Positions 28,301-34,727 of a stretch of DNA of 64,000 nucleotides are shown piece after piece. The stretch lies in NCBI GenBank assembly GCA_028284775.1, contig JANQRB010000101.1:62001-126000 (forward strand). Reading direction: 5' to 3'. Every line of letters starts with the position of its first letter. Within the stretch, counting starts at the first letter, position 1. The DNA comes from Candidatus Kapaibacterium sp. (GTDB lineage Bacteria; Bacteroidota; Ignavibacteria; Kapaibacteriales; UBA7675). The position numbers were made by a program, and so were the translations under genes. The notes below the pieces were generated by a model that worked only from the letters and a program-made list of their open reading frames with translations, was not told the DNA's origin and ran no database searches.

Positions 28301-29538
28301 CCTGTCCGTCAGCGACTTCGAGCAACGGCGCGATCGACTGGCGCTATCGCTACAGCCCCACCGGTGAACGTGAACAGAAACGCCTCTACTACAGCCCCGA
28401 TGGCGACAAGTGCGGCAATGCCCACCCCTGGGTCTATTATCAGCTCGACGTCAAAGGACGCCAACTGGCCGTCTTTAACGGCAGCCAGACGACCGAGGTG
28501 GATTGCAACGACGGCAGCGGCCCGCAAACGCTCAGCCGCGCCGTGTACATGTACCCGGTGGAATATCTGACCTACGGCAATCACAGCAATCATGCGATTG
28601 CCACGCGCCCCGGCATCGGCCGCGAATACAAAATCGCCGACCATCTGGGTTCCACGCGCCTGGTTGTAAACGCCGCCGGGATCGCCCAGTCGATGATGGA
28701 CTACGAGCCATTCGGCTCCGTCGTAGGCGGCGGAGGCAACGAACGTCTGAGCTTTATCGACAAGGAACGCGATTTCGAAAGCAGGCTCGGCGACTTCGGA
28801 GTGCGTAAGTATGATGAGGTGACGGGGAGGTTCGTATCCACTGATGCCTTGTGGGAGAAGTATCGGCATTGGAGTCCGTATCAGTACAGCCGCAATAATC
28901 CGTTACTATTGAGTGATCCGACGGGTTTGGCAGACTTCTATACTGAAGACGGACAAGTTCTTTCCGATGGAGTTTCAGACGGAAAAATATATGCTGTACC
29001 GAATCACATTAACATTAAATGGCTTACAAATGAAGATGGGGATATTAATTATGAAACTCTCGCTGACGTAAGTTTCCTGCTGCCAAAAGAAACGATTCGA
29101 AAAATGATTGCAGAAGACATCGATCCGTTTATTCGATATGGACTCGTTCAAGAGGGTGGTGGTGTTGTTGCTGAAGATAATAATGGAGTTCAATATTGGC
29201 AGTATGGTGGAGCTGGGCACGAATTACATCACTCGTCGTCAAATGATGTACATGCCACGGAATCGGTTAAACGAGCACTAAACAAAGCAAATGCAGAAGG
29301 TCTCACTCCTACTTTCGTTATTCATAATCATCCATATTCCAGGAGTCCGGATCCAAGTGGCCCTGACAGGAAGACATCATTAGTTCTAAAAATTCCAGGC
29401 ATTTTGCTTCATAAAGATGTAATAACAGTCTTTCATGGAGAATCAACTGTCCAGTTGCCCCGCAGTGTAATTATGCCATTTGACGGTGACGGAGATCGAA
29501 AGAAATTCGATCCGGATGTACCGGCACGAAGAGAGTGA
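22393..29538 (+). CDS. Rhs/YD-repeat protein with JAB-like metalloprotease C-terminal tip
   Basis: Start ATG 22393 with AGAGG 8 nt upstream. The product is 2381 aa with a Sec signal peptide (MTLCNTQRQAGSSLLALTIL..., cleaved near ARSQ). Residues ~1330-2100 carry YD repeats, for example YDYDRLGRLLKVRHPD, YCYDDFGRAKYIKQAD and YDYDAFGNRRHFERNN. The Rhs core-associated region IADHLGSTRLVVN...YEPFGSV...YDEVTGRFVSTD...YQYSRNNPLLLSDPTG ends at residue 2178. Beyond it is a ~203-residue tip with FVIHNHPYSRSPDPSGPD: H2311, H2313, S2322 and D2325 fit the JAMM/MPN+ HxH-x7(8)-SxxD zinc motif, with E2261 50 residues upstream as a possible catalytic Glu. Tip DNA is clearly more AT-rich than the rest. By family analogy the shell encloses and delivers the tip as a toxin or protease; this is inference. 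No T9SS tail. Confidence 0.85.
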   Translation: MTLCNTQRQAGSSLLALTILLFLALPGQHARSQGQSEAPSVLESVLDQHDESGVLKTSSLNIDGSLTVSNSNGGVSYILPISSFTVDNYPINTTLTYNGDMAFTSYKQYLNSSGTDDRWDKLTMSRPAWIVGLNGFAVQVLSTTTDFTNGCCDNFPQNEQLAYDESDVIWLADGYDVCNRMDNMVATDEQDVIRLLRADGSLLELRNTVTRRDHNLPSDIVNAEELYTGYYYEKGVNSNGYATVEINQPEWQALLSRVGELRFTKTGNAPKTITADQVYFAPRIVRYFPGDGLEYVFREVVMPYGLDNSLWGFAALHGAAPTIFYLDEIRGATGSLTGLRYSRQQTNFPVSSGRATIQSFAGHSFSYQGSGLIINALGREFRLRWGAVGSGDAFDDEPELEYREMPIVANGLNGIDEISTVESFAGMLRRITDPAGRTIDFGYERYDRQYRNWGFPRVKPQNADIDLTLSAFRLTSVQRGAAIQEISYMEPEFQIMESDQNNMQLPLSSHSPEGIKYHGANVVDKLDKFEHALPEALWLSRADYSYNYISEELDGNWSTTMTLSDYLPGTAKSATPQTRAVNTTTHWFHRNPQPYSDWYQVGLRDQTTFTELRSLTTEAGDIWHRTEYEYARLSDASLNAVNQPTPMQQVQISVTELDVIMPAGQSPQAADWIPSAKTTFEYETEYSRSYDNATARDIFGLDVAKKITKQLVPDTEALYLQTRECYRHFPTSTSTVSLTQSYWDEEGAMDAWHGYQASGEQDKYQHPWQIPSYTTDAGPLFPTSPYLRHLTVETTVLDPGNKILQGSRTKYAGDYDIDANGAYLKRPGLPLAGYDIGEDGVEVLGQSFEYGSLEVRNAPIRTENALGVTASNYYAYEEIPGAGYDENNPPKADMLNNADELTARDMSGRLVLMHESPMAQHVTVRGFAPGAGYDSETLETLYERTFLDQVSGTRDPNGAYSSANYDAIGRVKTAWQPFDFPSDDPLVTPYSGSLTMPFFGRSEYSRTTNYQLRGSGTPLDESHPYFTPDAELQETGRENELIAARPWSRIPICTDADGLCDITASATAKGGGDAVQVDSDGKIAFDTEREYQGVINYYPAAQDLLQSAQNINSLEFVLSPQSFAGHDIFLTLEMRHFPAGGGETLLLQETFLFEHYAATPDAGDARLQLDLFDEIANLQNIDGRVEIRIINHTLGSEAAFGNIAEIARPHFVIDGDLLYFNSRADFTAQYSYDDGVDPSTTILAKVDDAEHTESDWDVVGLGFARHQQTKHHFGADSRLQQSVQTIGAPGSPGAVDRSVSFEHSGLGLNLTSFDQLGYSTAQDYDDLGRPVETTNKDMSTRQQAYNLGRPSAVFAELDDADFYGFCRHERDTDEMGYHRDRYYDAFGNLRVEIFDNNPFSQRRHTRYDYDRLGRLLKVRHPDMLPVDHETEYCYDDFGRAKYIKQADMGTTSQAYDLLGNLRFSQTQQQAEDGVLIFNQYDDLNRLVIVGEAQFDVDPDGGPTHGASGGKGRGDQVQSGFAALPTRWTDALDPNVLNNGVGGDPLTVNSTIWIDGTPANPVPAVWNLTELWETSCTPAGFGQLPGQVVLPPAFLRHPANYYERPTPPNALVAQFEDVFAYPEHIRQARHYDELPPAVGVIWSNFPAHSQWDLLAPTGKVRKLKGRLAATAYRQHAGEPFHYEVRSYDERGRIEALLRYTENLGFDAVYYSYNSANQVIAVTDVSPQRQHSTWYGTDHNGRVDKVWSYLGDNGSGFGIAFPVYPAIINPAGDGPAIEYNFTERNEIRSMRYPDADVVVDYTWNARGWASTMGAAHSTQGSLFQQTLHYQPHGQIVKQESWNILQPLTVTQDYTYSEARELTGWDYGDFNGTIHSQTYDYDAFGNRRHFERNNIGAQFSYADPNGPNRITRYEMQSERVDYSFDANGAMTGRDYFYHNGSLWQPGPSESLTFGYTGLVEQFVSTPPGPIFPSCPSATSSNGAIDWRYRYSPTGEREQKRLYYSPDGDKCGNAHPWVYYQLDVKGRQLAVFNGSQTTEVDCNDGSGPQTLSRAVYMYPVEYLTYGNHSNHAIATRPGIGREYKIADHLGSTRLVVNAAGIAQSMMDYEPFGSVVGGGGNERLSFIDKERDFESRLGDFGVRKYDEVTGRFVSTDALWEKYRHWSPYQYSRNNPLLLSDPTGLADFYTEDGQVLSDGVSDGKIYAVPNHINIKWLTNEDGDINYETLADVSFLLPKETIRKMIAEDIDPFIRYGLVQEGGGVVAEDNNGVQYWQYGGAGHELHHSSSNDVHATESVKRALNKANAEGLTPTFVIHNHPYSRSPDPSGPDRKTSLVLKIPGILLHKDVITVFHGESTVQLPRSVIMPFDGDGDRKKFDPDVPARRE

Positions 29539-29896
29539 AGCTTTCACGTTTTTCCGAAATTACACGTTAGCATAAAAGTAGCTGGTCTCATTATTCGAGA
29601 TCAGCTATTTTTGCTTTGTAATTGCGTGATAAAATTTTGAAAATTTTACTAATGTCTGATCTCACAATCGTCAATTCCAAAACTACAGGATGACTGCAGT
29701 AAACCTTATGTCATACTTTTCATTTTCGATACGGGTTAAACTCAATTCCATCCGAAACTATCAAATGTAGATTGCAGAGCACATGTGAAAAGTATATTCA
29801 GTATTCAGACATTTATGTATTTTTGCCAGGCTGAAGAACCGTGTTTGTAAATTCGAGATTTTAACGCAATAATTATTACAAAATTTCCTCATCCCC
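29539..29896. other. AT-rich intergenic region after the Rhs tip
   Basis: About 360 bp, strongly AT-rich like the Rhs tip. It contains the terminator at 29577-29613. No open frame long enough for an immunity protein was seen on the plus strand. Confidence 0.55.
29577..29613 (+). terminator. intrinsic terminator of the Rhs gene
   Basis: Stem AGCTGGTCTC (29580-29589) with GAGATCAGCT (29597-29606), one G-U pair and a 7-nt loop, followed by ATTTTTGCTTTG. It is about 40 bp past the stop codon. Confidence 0.8.
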
Positions 29897-30517
29897 ATGT
29901 CCATCCTCTCCCAACTCGCATCCGCCCTAGGCCGGCGCGATGAAGTGCCCAACCAGGAATTGGCGCGCCGCCTGGCCGCCAGACCGAACAAGAAGGATAT
30001 CGCCGAACTGGCGGCTCACCTCCAAGACCGCGACAAACATATCCGGCACGACTGCATCAAGACGCTCTACGAGCTGGGCGAAATCAGGCCCGAGCTGATC
30101 GCGGACTATACAGAAGAGTTCGTGGCTCTGCTCGGGCATAAGGACAACCGCATGGTCTGGGGCGGCATGTGCGCGCTGGCGGCTATTGCGGTCTCAGCGC
30201 CGGAAGAGATATACCTGCATGCCGCTCTGATTGCGGAAACGATGGACACAGGAAGCGTCATTACGATCGATCACGGCGTGCTGGCCCTGGCGCGGGTCGC
30301 GGCGCACAAGGATGCCTTTAACAAAGAGATTTTTCCGCTGCTGATTTACCGTCTGCATGTCTGCCCGGCCAAAGCGATACCGCAGTATGCCGAGAAAACT
30401 GTGTTGGCGCTGCGCCCCTTCAACCGCGAAGAATTTGTGCGCACGATCGAAGAACGGATCGGGGAGCTGTCCGAGACCCAACTGCGACGGGTGAAGAAAG
30501 TGCTGAAGCAGGTGTAA
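29897..30517 (+). CDS. HEAT/armadillo-like repeat protein
   Basis: 206-aa cytoplasmic protein with no signal peptide or membrane segment. It is almost entirely helical, with repeat pairs such as DIAELAAHLQDRDKHIRHDC followed by IKTLYELGEI, and EFVALLGHKDNRMVWGGMCALAAIAV. These helix-turn-helix units of ~35-40 residues with a central Asp/Arg pattern resemble HEAT repeats, usually protein-binding scaffolds. GC content returns to the high genomic level at the start codon, so the gene appears native rather than part of the AT-rich toxin tip. No upstream Shine-Dalgarno sequence is evident (CCTCATCCCC precedes the ATG). It converges with the EamA gene 97 bp downstream. An immunity role cannot be excluded but nothing supports it. 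Confidence 0.7.
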   Translation: MSILSQLASALGRRDEVPNQELARRLAARPNKKDIAELAAHLQDRDKHIRHDCIKTLYELGEIRPELIADYTEEFVALLGHKDNRMVWGGMCALAAIAVSAPEEIYLHAALIAETMDTGSVITIDHGVLALARVAAHKDAFNKEIFPLLIYRLHVCPAKAIPQYAEKTVLALRPFNREEFVRTIEERIGELSETQLRRVKKVLKQV

Positions 30518-30614
30518 GATATGTCGGGGACAGACTGTTGATCGCCGCGACGAAAGCCGGCGAAAGGATTGCCTGTTGGATAAGCGGCGCATGCCCGATC
30601 GGGGCTTTCCCTTA

Positions 30615-31508
30615 TCAATTTAACTTGCCGCGATTCACCGGCCTTGTCGTGACATACACGCCTGCGCCAATCAATGCCATGCCCACGAAGTGATTCCAGC
30701 TCAAGATTTCTCCGTCGAGGAAGCCCCATAGCGTTGCAATCGGCGGCACCAGGTAGTGAACAATGGATGCGTAGGCGGCATTCTCCCGTTGGATTAAAGT
30801 CACAAACAAGGAAAAGCCGAAGACATTGGCAAACAGGCTGAGCAGGATGACGTGGTTAAACGAATGCCAGGCGGCAGCCGAAGCAAAGATAGCCGACGGT
30901 ACGGCTGTCGTTAGCACGAGACCCAACGTGACGGGCAAGAGTAAAACATAAGTCGCGGCGGGAATGAGCCGGGCTTTGACGCGGGAGAGTTTCGTCTGGA
31001 TGATCAGCATGCTGAGGCCATAGCCCAGGCCCGCCAGCAAAACAAAAGCGCCATAGCTGTTGTTCCCCGTCAGCAGGTCATCAGCCGAGAAAAACATAAG
31101 GACGAGTACGCCGCTCAGACCCAGCAGTATACCGCCGCATGCGCCAACACCGATATTCTGTTTATAGGCGACGACACCGATAACGAGCACCCACAGGGGC
31201 GGCATGGAATTCAGCGCGCCGACCATAGAGCTGCTTACCTGCGATTGCGCGAGCGCCAGCAGACAGGAGGGGACGCCCGCGCCGATAAGAGCGACGGCCA
31301 TTATGGGAAGGCGCAGGTTCCTGGGAATTTCACGCAGCGACCGCAGGCTGAAGGGCAGGAAAATCAGACCGGCCGCTGCCAGACGCGTTGCCGCGACCTG
31401 CAGGGGACTCAGGGATTCGACTCCCCTCTTCAGTAACATGAATGAGCTGCCGTAGATAAGGCTGACTGTTAACAACAGTATCAGCGATTGCAGGGCGGAC
31501 CTGTTCAC
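30615..31508 (-). CDS. EamA/DMT-family membrane exporter
   Basis: 297 aa, about ten hydrophobic segments in two similar halves. It starts SLIYGSSFMLLKRGVESLSP and contains VAATRLAAAGLIFLPF, both typical of the first EamA repeat; the second half starts around GYGLSMLIIQTKLSRVK. Family members export amino acids or small metabolites from the cytoplasm; the substrate here is unknown. It starts at GTG 31508, which overlaps the stop of the upstream GNAT gene by 4 nt (GTGA), so translation is probably coupled. A GNAT next to an exporter suggests a detoxification or metabolite-export pair, which is inference. Confidence 0.85.
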   Translation of the reverse strand: MNRSALQSLILLLTVSLIYGSSFMLLKRGVESLSPLQVAATRLAAAGLIFLPFSLRSLREIPRNLRLPIMAVALIGAGVPSCLLALAQSQVSSSMVGALNSMPPLWVLVIGVVAYKQNIGVGACGGILLGLSGVLVLMFFSADDLLTGNNSYGAFVLLAGLGYGLSMLIIQTKLSRVKARLIPAATYVLLLPVTLGLVLTTAVPSAIFASAAAWHSFNHVILLSLFANVFGFSLFVTLIQRENAAYASIVHYLVPPIATLWGFLDGEILSWNHFVGMALIGAGVYVTTRPVNRGKLN

Positions 31509-31969
31509 AATGTCTTTTCCATGAAAATGACGTATCGGTGCGGATTTTCATAATAGGCATCGATGGTCGCGAATCCGGCTTCGCGGTACATCCTCAACGC
31601 GGCTTGCATACTCGGCAGTGTATCCAGTCTGATGGCTGAGTAGCCGAGGCCGCGCGCATGGACCAGACATTGATCCAATAGCAGGCGGCCGATGCCAAGG
31701 CCGCGATTGCCGGGTTTAACATACATGCGTTTCAGCTCGCAGTAGTTGTCGTCGAGGCGCCTGACGCCGGCGCAGCCGACATAATCCCCGGCATGAATCG
31801 CCAGCAGCAGCACGCCGCCTGGAGGACCGTAGCGTGTTTCGAGTTCGCTCAATTCGCGCGGAACATTCTGAAAGCCGATGTCGACCTTCAGCGTCGCGAT
31901 ATATTCCTGAAACAGCTTTTTGCCAATAGCGTATTCGCCGGGCGTGCCGGCCGCGATGAAGTTCGGCAT
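31505..31969 (-). CDS. GNAT-family N-acetyltransferase
   Basis: 154 aa, full length for a single GNAT domain. Motif A is MYVKPGNRGLGIGRLLLDQC (residues ~95-114), with the acetyl-CoA pyrophosphate-binding RGxGxG, followed by the helix LVHARGLGYSAIRLDT and the C-terminal strand MYREAGFATIDAYYENP. Substrate unknown. Start ATG 31969 has GAGGAAAC directly upstream. The stop overlaps the GTG start of the EamA gene by 4 nt. Confidence 0.9.
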   Translation of the reverse strand: MPNFIAAGTPGEYAIGKKLFQEYIATLKVDIGFQNVPRELSELETRYGPPGGVLLLAIHAGDYVGCAGVRRLDDNYCELKRMYVKPGNRGLGIGRLLLDQCLVHARGLGYSAIRLDTLPSMQAALRMYREAGFATIDAYYENPHRYVIFMEKTL

Positions 31970-32324
31970 GTTTCCTCGCCCATGTTAATTAAACAACGCA
32001 ATTCCTGACGTTGGCGGTAGCGCGGCTGACTGCCGCAGATTGCGTGGCACTCTGCTGTAACCATGCGCTGGTCAGATTGTGTACCTGCCGGACCGCGTGA
32101 TTCGCGAGCTTGCAGTGATTAACCCGCGCAGGCATCCCCCGCCCTTCGAACTGCGCAGACGAGTGATTGGTATCAGCCGGCCAGATTATGCCCGGGCAGC
32201 CGAAACCCTACCCGAAATGTCGTCCTGGGGACCGGGGGATCCGACACGGGACCTGTAATCCGAAAAATTGCTGCTTGTGCTGACGGTGGAAAAGACGGCG
32301 AAAACCCGATACGACAAAACGCTC
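31970..32324. other. intergenic region
   Basis: About 355 bp between two minus-strand genes. Nothing recognisable beyond a presumed promoter for the GNAT-EamA pair. Confidence 0.5.
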
Positions 32325-33110
32325 TTACAGCTCGATCGTACCTTGCATGTACAGTACCGCTGAGCCGCTGATAAGCACTCTGTCGGCCTTTAGTTCGCAG
32401 TGCAATTCGCCGCCGCGCTGCGATATCTGCCTGGCATGCAAACGCGTTTTGCCGAGCTGCCCGGCCCAGTATGGCGCCAGCAGGCTATGGGCCGATCCCG
32501 TTACCGGGTCTTCGTCGATACCGGCATGCGGAGCGAAGTAGCGCGAAACAAAGTCGCAGTCGCTGCCGCGAGCGCTGATAATCAGGCCGTCGCCGGTCGT
32601 GACATTTTTGATGGCCCCAAGATCGGGCTGAGCGCGGCGTACTTCATCTTCGTTGTTAAGTACAAATAGATACTTCGCCTTGCCCTGGTACCATGCCGCC
32701 GGCGTAAACTGTATCGCCTGACGGAGCATAGCGGGCGGATCGATCGGGCGGGCATGGTCGGCCGGAAAGTCCAGTTCGAGCCTTTCGCCGCGATCGCGCA
32801 CCCCCAGTCGACCGCTGAGCGATTCGAAATCGACCGACGCGCTTCCCGGAGTCAGGAAGCGCATTATGACAAAGGCCGACGCGAGCGTAGCGTGCCCGCA
32901 AAGGTCTACCTCGGTCAGAGGCGTGAACCAACGAATGTGATATCCGCCGTCCAGTTTAACAAAGAAGGCCGTTTCCGCGAGATTGTTCTCAGCCGCGATC
33001 GCCTGAAGAATGTTGTCAGCCGGCCATTCGTCGAGCGGACAAACGGCGGCGGGGTTGCCGCCAAAGAGCGAGCTTGTAAAGGCATCCACCTGATAGATCG
33101 GTATTTTCAT
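32325..33110 (-). CDS. PhzF-family isomerase-like protein
   Basis: 261 aa from ATG 33110. An in-frame GTG three codons upstream is an alternative: GGAAGG lies 12 nt before the ATG and 3 nt before the GTG, so neither spacing is ideal. It begins IYQVDAFTSSLFGGNPAAVC, the N-terminal signature of PhzF-like diaminopimelate-epimerase-fold proteins, and has NNLAETAFF with the catalytic-type Glu at residue 46. Later blocks include IRWFTPLTEVDLCGHATLAS and DPVTGSAHSLLAPYW, both family hallmarks, the latter giving the second-lobe active-site loop. Family members isomerise small ring or amino-acid-derived substrates; this substrate is unknown and a role in phenazine synthesis is not implied. Confidence 0.9.
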   Translation of the reverse strand: MKIPIYQVDAFTSSLFGGNPAAVCPLDEWPADNILQAIAAENNLAETAFFVKLDGGYHIRWFTPLTEVDLCGHATLASAFVIMRFLTPGSASVDFESLSGRLGVRDRGERLELDFPADHARPIDPPAMLRQAIQFTPAAWYQGKAKYLFVLNNEDEVRRAQPDLGAIKNVTTGDGLIISARGSDCDFVSRYFAPHAGIDEDPVTGSAHSLLAPYWAGQLGKTRLHARQISQRGGELHCELKADRVLISGSAVLYMQGTIEL

Positions 33111-33259
33111 CGCTTTCACTTGCCTTCCATCTTGTTAACAATTGTTATCACCCGAGCAGGAGATCAACATCCGGCATGCTGTTCCGGATTAAACTCACGA
33201 AGTACTGTTTTGTTTCCTTTTGCTCTTCAGTCCCGACGGAGGCTCTTTGAGCGCAATTG

Positions 33260-33865
33260 TCACGAGACTTCGAGCTGCGCTACTGCGGTCGAACAGAGTG
33301 TGCGCCACTCTGCCCCGCCTTGCAGTTGCAGTACCGGCTTCAGGGTCTTCGGCTCGCTGTCGCCCGGTCGCAGCTCCTTACGCCACCATTCCGTGGCATG
33401 CCAGCGTCCGTTTTTAAAGCCGATTTTTTCGTAAAGCGCAAATGGCCGGAAGCCCATTGCCTTGTGAAAGCCGGCGCTTGCTTCATTCGGCAGGGTCATG
33501 CCGGCCAGCGCCACGCAGTAGCCCTGCCAGGTCAAAACGTCCAGCAAGGCGCTGTACAGGGAACGCGCCACGCCTTTTTTGCGAAAGCTTTCGGCTACAT
33601 AGACGGAGACTTCACAGCCCCAATCGTAAGCGGTCCGGCTGCGGTAGGGCCCGGCGTAGGCATAGCCGAGGACCTGTCCGCGCCATTCACAGACCAGCCA
33701 GGCATGGCGCTGTTGCGCCTGTTCGATACGCTGTACGATTTCTTCCACTGCAGGACATTCGAGCTCGAAGCTGACAGCGGAATGTTCAACAAAGGGCCGG
33801 TAGATTTCCCGGATCGCCGCCGCGTCGGCGGCAGCGGCCAGGCGAATTGCAGGACTGTTCTTCAT
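33260..33865 (-). CDS. phosphinothricin-acetyltransferase-like GNAT
   Basis: 201 aa. The sequence IREIYRPFVEHSAVSFELEC, then VLGYAYAGPYRSRTAYDWGC, EVSVYVAESFRKKGVARSLY and MTLPNEASAGFHKAMGFRPF follows the pat/bar-like N-acetyltransferase family, which acetylates phosphinothricin, methionine sulfoximine or related amino acids with acetyl-CoA. The RKKGVARSLY segment (~105) is the acetyl-CoA binding motif A. The last ~20 residues (after ELRPGDSEPK) extend past the usual family end. Start ATG 33865 has a strong AGGAGGG 5 nt upstream. It lies downstream of the TetR gene in the same direction. Confidence 0.9.
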   Translation of the reverse strand: MKNSPAIRLAAAADAAAIREIYRPFVEHSAVSFELECPAVEEIVQRIEQAQQRHAWLVCEWRGQVLGYAYAGPYRSRTAYDWGCEVSVYVAESFRKKGVARSLYSALLDVLTWQGYCVALAGMTLPNEASAGFHKAMGFRPFALYEKIGFKNGRWHATEWWRKELRPGDSEPKTLKPVLQLQGGAEWRTLCSTAVAQLEVS

Positions 33866-33963
33866 CCAAACCCTCCTATGCGCAATTCATGCTATGGTAT
33901 GGACCAGGGCCAAGCCTTGCCTGTTAACAATGATGCTCGTCTTGCAGCGACAGCGGCTTACTT

Positions 33964-34545
33964 TCAGGCTTTGGTACCCCTGATAAATACTTCAATGATT
34001 GTTGTATAGGCCTGCTGTTTTGTCATTGGAATGTGATCCATAATGTCGGTGTACGACACGATTTCACTCATTTTCAAGTACAGGCGCAACAAAAACTCTT
34101 TGTCGTAGCCGGCGGCAAAAAGGCCCGCGGCCGCACCTTCTTCAATCAGTTTGCGGTAGAAACGGTCGATGCGCTGCTCACGGCGTTGCTGGAAAAGATC
34201 CCAGAGCTCAGGCTGGTGAACACGCAGGTCCGTCATGAAGCGTTCGCTTAAGTTTCTGGCGACCGTGCCCTGAAATTCGGCGATCGCCAGCAAACGTTCG
34301 TGCACACTATGAGCGGTATCGGCGCTGATTTCCGCCAGACGGGATTCCAGTCGGTCGCTCAGCGCTATGACAATCTCCCGCACCAGACCGTCCTTCGAGC
34401 CGAAAAACTCATAGATAGTGCTTTTGCTGATGCGCAAATCCGCCACCAGGTCGTCCAGCGACACTTTGTGAAAGCCATCGCTGAAAAATCGCTCCTCCGC
34501 GGACTTAATGATCCGCTCTCTGCGCTGCTGCTTTTTATCCGTCAC
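33964..34545 (-). CDS. TetR-family transcriptional regulator
   Basis: 193 aa. The N-terminal helix-turn-helix spans residues ~10-55: RIIKSAEERFFSDGFHKVSL then VADLRISKSTIYEFFGSKDG, a close match to the TetR_N pattern. The C-terminal ~130 residues are helical, as in the ligand-binding domain. It starts at GTG 34545. A 10-bp inverted repeat, AATTGTACTC/GAGTACAATT, lies 13-44 bp upstream and is the obvious candidate operator, implying autoregulation and possibly control of the divergent membrane-protein gene. The ligand is unknown. Confidence 0.9.
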   Translation of the reverse strand: MTDKKQQRRERIIKSAEERFFSDGFHKVSLDDLVADLRISKSTIYEFFGSKDGLVREIVIALSDRLESRLAEISADTAHSVHERLLAIAEFQGTVARNLSERFMTDLRVHQPELWDLFQQRREQRIDRFYRKLIEEGAAAGLFAAGYDKEFLLRLYLKMSEIVSYTDIMDHIPMTKQQAYTTIIEVFIRGTKA

Positions 34546-34557
34546 AACTTAGATACA

Positions 34558-34589
34558 AATTGTACTCAAATCGTTTTTCGAGTACAATT
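34558..34589. promoter_or_regulatory. candidate TetR operator palindrome
   Basis: Perfect 10-bp arms AATTGTACTC (34558-34567) and GAGTACAATT (34580-34589) separated by 12 nt. It sits 13 bp before the TetR start codon and about 140 bp before the divergent DUF418-like gene. Assignment to this TetR protein rests on position only. Confidence 0.6.
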
Positions 34590-34727
34590 ATACGGAATCA
34601 ATCTTAGCTGAGCAAATAAATCTTCGCTATATTCGCGCCTGCATAAAAGCTGTCTGCGTGTCTGCGTGCATAGTCGGCATAAGGCCGTTCGCGATCATCA
34701 AACGTCACCATCGAGTGTGGAATCACG

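Noticed and set aside
29761..29991. 76-codon minus-strand frame as a possible immunity gene
   Set aside because: Overlaps the start of the HEAT-like gene on the other strand, lacks a ribosome-binding site and reads as low-complexity Arg/Ser sequence.
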